Positions 49,001 to 60,100 of a DNA stretch of 64,000 bases are shown here, piece by piece (within the stretch, counting starts at the first letter, position 1; each line of letters starts with the position of its first letter). A model generated the notes under the pieces. That model saw nothing but the letters and a program-made list of their open reading frames with translations, did not search any database and was not told where the DNA came from. The DNA is taken from the NCBI GenBank assembly GCA_010645155.1, contig CM021318.1:8294311-8358310 (forward strand). Direction: 5' to 3'. The stretch comes from Tigriopus japonicus (taxonomy: Eukaryota > Arthropoda > Copepoda > Harpacticoida > Harpacticidae). The position numbers and the translations under genes are program-made.

Positions 49001-52000
49001 TCTTTATGCTCATCCATTGAACAACTTAAGAATATCTTACCATTCCTTGAATTATCAACAACAAAATAGCGGGGTTTTCCGAGCTTATCTATTATCCGAT
49101 TTGAACGTCTTATTAATATCTTTGAACTTACAGTTGAACCCATCCATGTGTTATCCTGAACTTAACACATGCCAAACTTTGTATGAAATCAAGTTTGTTT
49201 TAGGTTGTGTCACCTTGGCATTGTTCTATAAATGATGGTCCATCCTCAAATTTCTTTTATTATATGGTTGTCTTTTAGTTCTGGATAATTCAAGGACAGG
49301 TAAGATATTCTTAGGTTGTTCAAGTTGTCTAATGGATGAGCGTGATAAAAATCCCCGTTTTGATCCGGAGGAGAGTTTGTGGGGTAAATTTGGTTCCTGT
49401 CCAAGAGGAATCTGCGTTCGCATTAAGGTCCACATAGAACAAAGAAAGAAGAAGAAGTCCTCAGTGTCAAGAATTCGATCAAATGAAGAACAAATTAAGA
49501 TGACTTCGAAACATATCAGGTGTGGCTACTGGCAATGGATGGGCTCAATATTTTGATTTGCCTTTTGACTCAGTCAGCCCAAATTGGTGATCTGACAGTC
49601 TAACCCGGATTACATGGACCCTCTCAAAGTCTTGAGAATGAAATGCTCCCACCAAGATTGAATTGTGTGGATTTTTTGACTCAATTTGATTGGTTATTCC
49701 TGGACAAAGGGATCTAAGAACTAAGAAGATCAATGAAACCCTATCAAGCACGTAGAGCCTATCCCTGCAATGAAAAGACATGATCCTCTGGTCCTGAAGG
49801 ACCCTTAGCCCCAGTCCTGCGTGGTCCTGACCTTCCTGAGCCCCAAGACTTGAAACATTTTCAATCAAATCCACAATCCAGGATTTAATCCTCATGTTTT
49901 TCACTTATTTTGTCTCAAGGACGTCGTGATTGCCTTTGTTCCAATTCCAATCAGGATCAGATGGCTGATCTGATCCAGAACCGTCAAAAGTGCCATTCAA
50001 TAGTTATAGCCAACAACATCTCCGACTTGGACTCCATCTTGTTTCAAAATGAGACTATTCTCATTCCTTCATTTTCCTATAGAAATGGTTCCTGCGTCGT
50101 GGAGGTGCTGATGAGGATGAGAGAGGAGTAACCCTCCAGATATCACCACAGATACTTCTATTTAGCATTGTTTCACAAAAGTTGGACTATTGGGTGAAGC
50201 AAGATTCCATCTATGTATTTACCTGATTGTTAAGAGGACTAAAATCCTTTGGAGAGCTGAATGTCAAAAGTTCATGAGACGAGTAAAAGGAGTGCTAGGA
50301 CCTCTAAAATCAAGGTAAAGAACAATTAGTCAATAAATATTAACACAAAAAGTTAACCTGAATGCTTTCAAGATGCATGTTCAACAGTTTTACTCGTTAA
50401 TAAGGAATAAATGACATTGTGTCAAAATATGGCCTCGGCCTCATACCATTTTTTCAAAAATCGGAGTTCGTGTCCACCCCTTTCAGGGGTTCATGGGCCA
50501 TTTCAAGCTTGGTGAGGGTCTGCGTAACGTTCAAATCGTTTCTCCTATCTTCGGATGGAGAAAATTGGGGTCACCAGTGTAGTGGATGATTTGTCTGCTC
50601 AATAGTTTTTATTAGATTGGCGCAATTTGTCTAGCTTAGAAAACCACCCCGCAATGCTAAGTGCAACCTCGCGTGATTGAGGTTACGTGGTAAAAACAAA
50701 CGTACCGTGAATTTACCTGTGAGGCAGTTTTTCGTCTTGCATGACTTTCGAGTGATGGCACCTCAGCCAAGTAACTTATTTCGGCAGTCTTGCACAATCG
50801 TTTCGACAATTCTTGCGTACCGTGACGGTAGGCTCTGCAATTGTCAGTGTCTCGGAAGAAAAGAATAGGTTTCAGCGCTCTTAAGAAGCAAGTAGGAGAA
50901 GTAATCAATCAACTTTTCAAAAACTCGCCTAAGCTAACGGTCACAACATATGATCCCAAAGCCTAGCCCTGCAGGGCCTTAAGCCTAATCCTAAAACTGT
51001 GTTGCAACATACACTTTGCATATTTATCTATGCCGAGACACTGAGAATCCGTGTGCCAACTTGGACTTCTAGGTCCAATAGCGTACCGGCCCGTCCTTAA
51101 GACTGCCTGGAGTTTGGTGATTCCCCGTGATTCCCGTTTAGAGAAGTCTCATCAAGCTGTAGCAACCACATGCTTTTATTGCAAACACAAAACATTCGCT
51201 ACGTTTGTTTTTACCACGCAACCTCGCTCACGTGAGGTTGCACTTAGCACTGCGGGGTGGTTTTCTGAGCTAGAGCGCAATTTGTGCATACAACTCAATT
51301 CCCGTTGATCCTAACGCAAAAGGTCCGACGTGAGCAATTTGGACAGCTCGATAAAAGTGACGGGTATCACTCCGCCACAAAATGCCTTTTAGCTCCCCAA
51401 AAATGGCAAATAAAACATGCCTTTTAGCTCCCCAAAAATGGCAAATAAAACATGCCTTTTAGCTCCCCAAAAATGGCAAATAAAAGCGTCCATATTGGCA
51501 AATAAAATGTCAAATAGACACGAACATTTATCAAAATATGGCAAAACTGGCCACTAAATTGGGAAAATGAGACAATTTTTGCATTGATTTGCCCATAAAA
51601 CGACAAATTTTGCATATAATTGCCCATAAACTGAAATTTTTGCATATAATTGCCCATAAACTGAAAATTTTTGCATGTAATTGCCCAAAAACTGACAAAT
51701 TTTGCATGTAATTGCCCAAAAACTGACAAATTTTGCATGTAATTGCCCAAAAACTGACAAATTTTGCATTTATTTGCCCAAAAATGACAATATAACTTTA
51801 AAAGCTAACAACTAGCAAATAAACGTGTTTTTGGGCATAAAATCTTCTTTGCCTGAAATCTGCACCCCTAATGATAACATGCTAATTTTCTGTGTGATTC
51901 TAGGCCTTTCGTGTCCAGAAATCAGAGCGGCAGTCACTCGGATTTTGTCGGATCGGTATCACTGAAGCCAAACCCAACACGATCTACCAAAACGACGATT

Positions 52001-53982
52001 CTTTGGTGGCTTACCATTGTCATTGGCACAAAATGACCACACCCGATTCACAGAGAAGCTCACCCGAAAAGTGTCCAAAGATCAAGATCGACCTCGTTTT
52101 TGAAGAGGAATATCCAGAAATCCTAGAGATTTCAAGCGGTGTTTCCAACAGTCTTGAGCCTGTTCTCGACGAGGAACATGGATACTTCATTCTTGGCGAA
52201 AAAGATCGAGCCACTGATGTGTTCTATTTCGTTTATCGTTTTATTGTGGGCTTGAACTTGGCCAAAGCCATTCCCAAAGATGTGGTTCTTCCCGAAAACC
52301 CTCGCTTTCACTTTTTCTTCGATTTCTTTGGGGCTGATGTTCAGTCGAATTATTTCTACAACCTCAAGCAAACCGAAATTGACTCGGAGATTGCTCGGGC
52401 CAAATTCAAGACTAATCCTCAGGATTTGGCGCTGTTCTTCAACGAGATGGTCCGACCTTTGAAGGTCTTTCTGCTTTGTGGAGACCAATGTTTGGCCAAG
52501 GTCAAGATACACTTCCCAAGTTTTCTTCATGTGAATGCCTCAACCATCAAATACTCGCCAATCAAAGTGGAAAGTTTGGTGTTTTTCGGCTCCAAAAATG
52601 CCAACAAAAGTCGATCTTCCACGTCTCAAACTGACGAGCCTTTACTTGGGATCGGTTTGGACCTCATTCATGCTGATAGTTTGGAAATGGAAGTAATCAA
52701 GGACCAAGAAATAGTGGATTTGACACAAGAAGAAGGAACGAAAAATGTAGAGGAAGTTCAAGTAATTGAGTCTCCCCCACTAACACGAAAGAGTGAGGTC
52801 CAAAACTTGGACCAAGACGAACCTTCCTCTCAGATTGGATTTAAAAGGAAACTGGAAGAAACTGTATCAGAATTGGAGCTTTGGAAGCTTCAACAAAAAC
52901 GGAGATTTCAAGAGCAGGTATGAACAAATTAGGGATCAATAATGTTTAGTGTTATTTTTATAAATGGATTTCAGTTGAAAGAAGTCGAAGCCCACCATAA
53001 TGAAGTTTTGGCTGGTGAATGGCGGAAACGGGAAGAACACCGCGAAAACGTTTTTCAAGAAAAGTTCTACGAAATTACACAACTCTCTGACCGCCTTAAG
53101 AAATCTCTGGCTCAAGTGGAACAACGAGAAAAAGAAGTTAACATTAAAGAAGGTGAAATTCTTAAGAGAGAAAAAATCCTTGAGGTTCGAGAATCTCAAG
53201 TCAATCAACAAAAGAAGGCGGCAAGTCAGGATTGGAAAGCCAAATGTGATTTTTTGGAGACTGAAAACAAGAATATGAAGGAACAAGTGGCCAATTTACA
53301 GCGAGAAAACGCCAGTTTAAAGGCCAATGAAGTCAAAAACAAGGTTAATTTTGAGAGGATCAAACCCTTGGAGGACCTGAAAAAACAACTCGAAACAGAA
53401 AATGAATTCCTGAAGAAGGAAATTCAACGACTCACCCAGAGCAAAGAAAATTATAAAAAGGTAGAAAGCTATTTCCTGGTTATTAGAATTTTTTGAACAT
53501 TTGTATTTAATTTCCAGGCTTGGGAGAAGGCTGAAGATGAAGTGAAAGCGGTTAAATCCCTTCAAGAACAACAAATCATGGATGAGCTGAAAGAAGCCAG
53601 ACATGAGATTCAGCGTCTTCGGTAAGAATTGAAATAGCCAAAAATGAATCTAAAAATTCTAACATCTCTCTCTTCCAAAAGAAATGCTCCGCCTCGAAAT
53701 CCATTATCAGACAGATGTAGTCCACGATCAAGTCCAAAGCTGACGAGCAAAGTTCAAGAGATTCCTCAAAAAGATGACGAATGTCCATTTGCTGTTCCTC
53801 CACCTCAAAGTCCAAAACGAAGTTCGTCTTCCGCCTCAGGATCCGAATTATTTCGATTGAGAGAGAATCGACGCATTTTGCTTAAAACGGGAAATTATTC
53901 AGAAGACTCTGAGGCCATCAAGTCGCTTGATGCTAGTATTGCCAGGATCATGTCGTTAGGCCTTGACGGAAAACAACACTAA
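46095..53982 (+). CDS. CEP120: CEP120 centriole protein (C2 domains plus C-terminal coiled coil)
   Basis: Six exons: 46095–46134, 46581–46774, 51904–52917, 52975–53460, 53518–53621, 53682–53982, phases consistent, giving 712 residues. The start MDQKLLLILYIDQGRHFPRS spans the first junction and mirrors vertebrate CEP120 (LLIVVSILEGRHFPKR); FQEELAWRITLEQL continues the first C2 domain (compare FATELAWEI). A second C2/DUF3668-like region runs at about 110–290 (FHFFFDFFGADVQSN, FLLCGDQCLAKV). After a disordered linker, a coiled coil of about 230 residues follows (QLKEVEAHHNEVLAGEWRKR…, compare LQLLAEEWKKR). The C-terminus FRLRENRRILLKTGNYSEDS matches [20 protein letters not shown]. By family it promotes centriole elongation and ciliogenesis. 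It is shorter than human CEP120 (986), and I see no third C2 domain. Introns 1 and 2 are largely transposons. AATAAA is at 54095. Confidence 0.9.
46149..46509. mobile_element. hAT-like MITE filling CEP120 intron 1
   Basis: 361 bp. The left end TTAGGGCTTCCCGGATTAAT pairs imperfectly with the reverse-complemented right end TAGGCTTCCGAACGGGATTA. Flanks are AGTACAGA (46141–46148) and AGTCCAGA (46510–46517), an 8-bp duplication with one mismatch. It starts 14 bp after the splice donor at 46135. Confidence 0.7.
46934..47434. mobile_element. Palindromic MITE in CEP120 intron 2
   Basis: Outer inverted arms: CAGGGGGGTTTGAGGGTTCTC on the left against GAGAACACTCAAACCTCCC on the right (about 47405–47434). 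Inner arms are longer and better conserved: CATTTTACAGACCGCCCTTA at 47048 against its complement ending near 47321. The whole 500 bp could fold into one stem. I found no clear target duplication and no coding frame. Confidence 0.65.
47573..48110. mobile_element. hAT-like MITE in CEP120 intron 2
   Basis: 538 bp flanked by the exact 8-bp duplication TCTAGAAT (47565–47572 and 48111–48118). The ends are AGCGGTTCTTCAACTGGGGG and, reverse-complemented, GCAGGGGTTCTTAAACATTC, typical of hAT termini. No transposase frame. Confidence 0.88.
48445..50494 (+). mobile_element. 2-kb mobile element, copy B, inside the TRIM
   Basis: Flanked by the exact 8-bp sequence GGGCCATT (48437–48444 and 50495–50502). 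Begins CAGGGATAACC. It matches copy A (17962–20021, opposite orientation) throughout. It holds a 73-codon frame at 49910–50131 (…IANNISDLDSILFQNET…) and an inverted repeat with arms near 48895–49070 and 49280–49455. I recognise no transposase; the 8-bp duplication and CAGGG start suggest hAT, while the right end (…CAGGGGTTCAT) is only weakly complementary to the left. Confidence 0.82.
49910..50131 (+). other. Short frame conserved in both copies of the 2-kb element
   Basis: 73 codons, product starting MSQGRRDCLCSNSN and ending VVEVLMRMREE. The counterpart in copy A (18546–18325, minus strand) is the same length and differs at roughly a dozen positions, many non-conservative. Hydrophobic β-like stretches (SIVIANN, ETILIPSFSYRN) could come from a captured host gene, for instance a receptor extracellular domain, but I cannot name it. 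Selection is not demonstrated. Confidence 0.3.
50630..51274. mobile_element. Mutator-like (MULE-type) non-autonomous element in the TRIM 3' LTR
   Basis: 645 bp with long terminal inverted repeats of about 46 bp, TCTAGCTTAGAAAACCACCC on the left and TCTAGCTCAGAAAACCACCC reverse-complemented on the right, with only a few mismatches. The 10-bp sequence GCGCAATTTG is duplicated exactly on both sides (50620–50629, 51275–51284), and the uninterrupted 5' LTR has one copy of it. Long TIRs with a 9–11-bp duplication point to the Mutator superfamily. No coding frame. Confidence 0.85.
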
Positions 53983-56900
53983 CGGCATTATTGCGAAGGA
54001 ATGATATGTTGTTGGATGATGACACTCAAGTGTTTATTGAATTTCAGTTGTTAAAGAATTCCAAATAATCTATGGAATAGCATCCAAGTCGCGAAATAAA
54101 TCTCAGAACTCATGCCTCTGCTTTTGGAAGCTCTGAGGACACTTCAAGGGGACCCCTCCCTTCATGAGGGACAGAGTACAAATGTGAAGAACTACATGAG
54201 GTCAAGCGACACACGTGAATTACACAGCTTCATACTTGAATATTTTCTTGCTCCACCGGGGCTGTTCGCAGGTACCTTTGAAAAAGGTATGGTCTTTTTC
54301 TACCAAAGCCAATATTCAGAAAAATATGTTTGCAATATGACAATATTCAGTTCATTTTCCTATTTTTAATCGGAAGAAGCCTTTAAATGAGCCAAAGTGT
54401 GTACATAGGGGCATTTGTTTACATTTAGCAACATGTTTAACTAGGTACATACATTTGTTTTTGTTGGGCCAAAATATGTTGTTTGCCTCATGCTAGCTCT
54501 CCAATCATTGTCCAACAGGAAGCAAGAATCCTGAAAAATATGTCCGAATCAGCGTGTGCATCATACTTGAGTACGTTTGCATTGTGCTATTCTGTGATTG
54601 GTTCAACAGTACACAGATATTCTGGTCATTCAAATTAGTCGATGAAGAGAAGTGAACATAAAAATTTCAATACGAACTCTATGTTGCCAATAATGTTTGC
54701 AATACTTCGAATTTCTTTGTGAGAAAAGAGTTCTAAAGTTTTGCGAAAGTAAAGAAAATACCCCCGGGATAGATTTGCAAAGTGCAAACAATCAGTTTTG
54801 GTTGATTTCTATCTGGTATTCTCCTATCCTTCAGAGCCTGTCTCGTTTTGTTTTGCTTCATTGTTATTTTACTCGTCAACACCTTTTGGGCTCAGGCCCA
54901 TAAAATTTGATGCCATTTAGTTAAAGGCCCACCAAACTGAAGTTGCTAAAAACACCCACAGAACTGTGGTCTCGCGAGTTTACGTCTATGGATGACTCTC
55001 GGGTCCACCATTTTGGACTTTCCAAGTAGCTCCTGGGTCCATCAAAACTCACCCGTTGGTCTACAAGTGGATCGCGGCGGCCCACTGATAAAAAAGTTTC
55101 CAATGGATGGTCAAGATTGAATGGAATTTCAGCAACAAAATTACTTTTTTGTGTAATGCAAGTTTAGGCTCAGAGAAGAACATTTTTCCTTAAAGCTATA
55201 CTTTTTTATTTTTTATGAAAAAAACATTCAATTCATAGTTAGTGAACACATAAATAAAATTTGCATGGTCATCCAAAAAAGCTCTAGTTATATTGTAACT
55301 CAGATTTCTAAGCAAACCATATGTCTAAATTTCTGAATGTCGGAAACAAAATGATTTTTTCTTTCTGGTTTTCATCAAAAGACACTATCACCTCTCTGCT
55401 ACGGGACTTGAAACATTTATGAAGAAAATGGAATCTGCATTGTTTTTTTAGACTAACGTAAATAGTATTTGCCTCATTTCGTATGATTCTAAATATATAG
55501 TACAATAAAACAGAAGATGGGCCCCTTTTTTGTCTGAACTTTCGGATCAGGTTTTGTTTAATGGGCTAAGGCCGGAAATTTCGGCAAGCTGATTTTTGGG
55601 TTTAAAAAGGTAAGTACTTTTTGTTCCATTCTTAGTAAAAATGACGAAAACCATCAGCTTATGTTGGAATCTAAGTAAAGTAAAACTAAGTAAAACTTTT
55701 TCTACAGCATTGCCATTTTGATTTAAATAATGGAAACGTAAATGACAAACGACACAACGATTTCGTTAGAGATCTCTAATCAGAGTTCCGGTATAATTCA
55801 TATTTTTGGCCAATGGTGAAGATTTTTGGCTTGTCGAAGAACGTTTCAGTTAAAGTAGTGATCAATAGTAAAATATTTACAATTTGATTGCGTATTTTGT
55901 TACGTCCTGAAAAAATGTTGCTTGTTTCAATCACAAAACATATTTGAATCAAAACAACTTCAATGACAGATCTATCTAGTCATTCATATCTCATATCTAG
56001 TTATGTGCAAAATGTGCACTGATATTTCTGATAGTTTTATTGCGACTCGTGGTCATGTCAAGGCGTGTAATATAAGTTAAAAATATGTATATATGGTTAT
56101 ATACATAGTAAACTGACTTGTTAAATGGTAAAGAGTAAAAAATAGGCGATTAAAATTGCAATATCACAGATGAATTGGCTACAATTGTTTCCCCTCACAA
56201 CATGGTGATTACAATCTCCTGAATGGGATATGAAAAGATGAGCAAACTTTTTTAATGAATCAAGTTCAACATACAGTGTATGTAGGCTTGAACGTCTTAA
56301 AATAATAGGGAAAGCAATATAGCTGACCAAACGGTCTATTAGAATAAAAATGCTCCAAATTTGAGCGGGATTGACCAACCCTGTTGAGGACCTGTCACCT
56401 ACCATAGACATCACTACGTGTCGAGTTTTAAAGAGTCTGCTATCGAGTAGGACGATGACCAGAATTCAATGTTGAATTATTCACTTTAATTAAGTGCTCA
56501 CTCGAGCCCAAAGTCGCCAGAGATGGGAAAACGAAAACAAGAAAATATTCAATCACAGAGCAACGTCGCAGTATGAACTTTACCACTCATTATTTTCAGA
56601 AGAACTATCGTCAAATTTGCCTTTCAGCGCGAATAGTTTGAATTTCAAACCTGACATAACAAGCATTTTGTCTTTGGAGTTAAAGAATTCTAAATTGCAA
56701 ACTCTTAGATGCAAATGTAAAATTACCCAAATCCTTTTCTATCGACAAGATGCTACAGTCCTCTTCAGAAAAGTCGTTGTCGACTCCCCATTAAATATTA
56801 ATCATTGATTCAATTAATCCCACAAGCCAAAAAGCGACATGATACACGTGTATACTTAGTAAGAAACCATCTATTCTTCCCCATATGGTCAAGCGTTTCT

Positions 56901-57134
56901 AGCCGCCTCTTTGAATCATTCAAATCTAGATATTTTTGGGTCTTGCTTGGCGTTTATCCCTCCGCACGAGTCACTATTCTGTGGTGTCAGTTCTTGCGAC
57001 GAGGCCGAAGGGAACAGGTCTCATTATCTACGATCTCTCTATTCAGGCTCAGGGATCTCCACTCATTCATAGTCTCTTTAAAGTGTGGTGTGAACTTAGG
57101 TTATTGAGTGTGAACAAAGATTTTCAAGAGCATC
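53983..57134. other. Intergenic region between CEP120 and the SLC4 gene
   Basis: 3.1 kb, AT-rich, with a diverged hAT-like copy at 54888–55087 and no recognisable gene. A 97-codon minus-strand frame at 56414–56121 is hydrophobic in part but not recognised. Confidence 0.5.
54888..55087. mobile_element. Diverged relative of the hAT-like element at 58189
   Basis: Shares GGCCCACCAAAC, TCTCGCG, CATTTTGGACTTTCC, TAGCTCCTGGG and GCGGCCCAC in the same order and similar spacing with 58189–58431. Ends and target duplication are no longer clear. Confidence 0.6.
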
Positions 57135-60100
57135 ATGGACTCGCCTCCACTTCAAACGGAGAACGATTTCACCTTTGTGGATCCGCCACCGATTTTCACA
57201 GAATTATTGGAGCTCTACAAATACGACGATGGATTTCAAGTAAGGTCCCAGTTCGATTTAAATTGGATTACCCGGTTTTAGATGACATCTTGCGATTGCT
57301 TGAAATGTCCGTGGTATCTAGCAACCCTTTCCATTTTGCATAACAATGGATCCGTAAGCGCAGTATGTTACTGCTAGTGTTATTGCACTCAAGCGTATGT
57401 GTATTCAAATGAGCTCTGATTTATCTCCCAGTACCTGTTTGTGATTGTCCAGTGGCTAAACCTTTTGACTGCATAGCATTAATTTAGAGGCTTTTCACGT
57501 TGATGAGAAGATTGCTTTTTGTGACCATAGCCAAACCCCCATTTTAATCTGTTTAACCGGTATTCGCCTTCAAGGACAATCCCGATACTGTTCAAACTCC
57601 ACCCCAGAAGCCAAAATAGTAGATTTCTGAAGTCCTCCAAGTAGCTACTTATGCAATTTCATTAACGAGAAATTCCGAGTCAAGTCGGTTTTCATGGTTT
57701 AAAAACCAGTTTCTGGGATGAGCTATCTAATCTCGTGGGGGTGAGGCAGAATTCCCACTCCCAACCAACACAACATAAAGTAATTGATTGTTCTGAAAAT
57801 AGCTCAAACGTACACCATTTGGTGACTCAATCAACGTACAGGTTCATTTATCGGAAAAGAATGATATTTTTGCTTTGAATATCTGGCTGGCGGGGAAATT
57901 GCGCTTCTTTCTGGTTGAACTGAAATATTGTCTGTAAACTTCCACATCATTCTTAATCGAAGTTTATTCTTTCAAATCAAGAACCACTGAATTTCACTGG
58001 ACTGGGAGGCTAACGAAACAAATCCCGATCTCTTTTAGGAACAAAGCAATCACGTTCTTTTGCAATTGAGACCTTGTCTTGCTTGACTCAAATTTGTATT
58101 TCAATTTTCAGCATAATCGAACGTCGGAGTCAAAGTTATGCTCTCTCAAAGTTTAGTGCAAATCCTGCCGAGAATGAATGAACTAGCCCAGGGGCCAGCA
58201 ACCACTTTTGGGTCAAAGCCCACATATTTGTTTAAAAGTTGTCAGTGGGCCCACCAAACAGACGTTCAGGGGCCCACAAATCAACGATCAAAGAGTTTTT
58301 GGCCCACAAGTAAAGTATTACGGATGTCTCGCGGTCCCACTATTTTGGACTTTCCCCATAGCTCCTGGGCCCACCAAAGACCACCCTTGGGCCCATATGT
58401 GGGCTGCGGCCCACCGATTGCCTTCCCCCTGAACTAGCCCCTTTTCTGGTAATTGCTCTACCACAAAAGGGCGAGCTCATTCATTCCATCTTATCTGCAG
58501 TACATAAGTTTGAGAAGGCATAACTTTTCCCTCCGGCATTCGATTGGGCTGAAATTTGAAATACGTCGTCTACTGAATACAAGCAAGGTCTCTTTTGCAG
58601 AAAAACGCAATTGAAATAATCCTTTTGTGTATCATAATTATCACCGTTACATTCCCACTCCAGCAATTCAGTGGTTCTTGTTACGAATATATCAAGACAC
58701 GGCATTTACTGGCATACCAAGAGCATTTTTATATCCCAAATTGAATGCATATTGTCTGACGCAAATTTTGTTAAATGTTTGAAAAAAAGCATTTTCAAGA
58801 TGAATAACTAACTCATGGAGGCTTCACACATTTGTCTGACTTTTGAACTTTCAAACCAACGCTTAATTGATTCAGATTTTATTTGAAGCCTTTTTGTCAA
58901 AACGAATTATTGAGTATTTAAAGAACGAAAGAATCGGACAAATGTAGAAAAATGCGTTTTTACCCTAAATGTTTCAACAAACGATTTCTTTAAAAAACAA
59001 ATTTGTCAACCTTGCTTGAGCCCCGCTCGAGCATGTTTAAATAATAGTTACATCTGATAACATTCTATGGTTCAGTTTGACATCAATAACAAAAGCTGCT
59101 AAAAATACCTGGTTTTTGACTGTCCAAGGAAGAGAATACCAGAATTTGGAAAATCTAGCAAGAGTTAGTTATGTTTTAAATCATACAGTGATAATTTTTT
59201 TTATTCCCCTACCTCAATTCATAGAATTGGTTGTAAGGAATTGGTAAATGCTTCATAAGAATGAAGTGCCTTGTGCTTACACAGCAGAGGAATATTTATA
59301 TCATCGTCAAATTTTATTTCATTAAAAACTCTCTCCCTTTGTAAACTTCAAGAGCTTGTTTGTAATCTAACAGATCTCACAAAGTTTTGTAACGTATTTT
59401 GGGGGGTTCAAGCCAGATAAATTTGGTTCATTTCATTATTCTTTTGCTTTCTTCAGAAAATGATGAGATCACTCAAAAAAAGCTACGTAACCTAATTATG
59501 CAGACGTGAATCCCATAAACCTTGAGAAAGGGAGCTAACCTTAGCGTCTTTAATTTAGGTTTTTACTACAAGCAAATTACTTCAGCTAATAACATAATAG
59601 TGAGGGTGACTGAATGCAACCCTTTGTAACGGGATTCATCCAAGAACATGGATAATTACAACGTTAATTATGATAAACGTTGTTTAATCGACTCCTAATA
59701 ATTTAACACAATAAAAACTCACCAACTTTCCCGAACAGATATGCAAAACCCTGCCATAAAGTTTAAATGGCGATGTTCGAGAATTGCCGAATTGTGACAA
59801 TCGCAAATATGGCATGTGTCAAAGCCAGTTTACCTTGTGATTATGTGGAAATCAGTCAGTCATCTAACTGGTTTGAAATAAGGAAAACATAATTAGTATT
59901 GAAATACGCAACTCAATCTTGAAACATTAACTCAACACTCAGCCAGCAGACGGACTTATGTGCGTAATATAACTACCGTTTTCATTCATGAACGTACGAC
60001 ATTCAATAATTTGGAAACTATAATGAAATGCAGAATAAAAAGCAAATTAACTTCAACTGACCATTCAAAATGAAAAATAGCTGACGAATAATGTTTGTGA

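Larger units (their letters stand above)
48156..51379 (+). mobile_element. TRIM-like miniature LTR retrotransposon with two insertions inside it
   Basis: The 5' LTR is 48156–48302 (147 bp, TGTTGTGG…CCGCCACA). The 3' LTR is 50578–51379, which after removing the 645-bp Mutator-like insertion and its 10-bp duplication is also exactly 147 bp. Flanking 4-mers ACAT and AAAT suggest a target duplication with one mismatch. The internal region, minus the 2-kb element, is only about 217 bp and non-coding, ending in a purine-rich stretch (GGAGAAAATTGGGG) just before the 3' LTR as a polypurine tract would. No gag or pol, hence TRIM-like. Orientation is inferred from that tract. Confidence 0.8.
48125..51870. 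mobile_element. hAT-like element carrying three nested insertions
   Basis: The terminal inverted repeats TAGGGGTGCAGATT / AATCTGCACCCCTA are exact, and the 8-bp duplication ATGATAAC flanks both sides (48117–48124 and 51871–51878). Without the insertions it would be about 520 bp. Its right part is tandem arrays: about three units of a ~35-bp repeat (AAAATGGCAAATAAAACATG…) at 51380–51490 and about six units of a ~32-bp repeat (TGCATGTAATTGCCCAAAAA…) at 51565–51790. Its left part was split by the TRIM element. It ends 33 bp before CEP120 exon 3. Confidence 0.92.

Noticed and set aside
51424..51769. Overlapping frames with MGNYMQNLSVFGQLHAK-type repeats
   Set aside because: They are translations of the tandem array inside the hAT-like element, not genes.
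51380..51790. Tandem arrays considered as a CRISPR-like array
   Set aside because: The repeats have no unique spacers, lie in a eukaryotic transposon and are subunits of that element.
56121..56414. 97-codon minus-strand frame with hydrophobic stretches, receptor-like
   Set aside because: No conserved motif of a chemoreceptor family and no splice partners.
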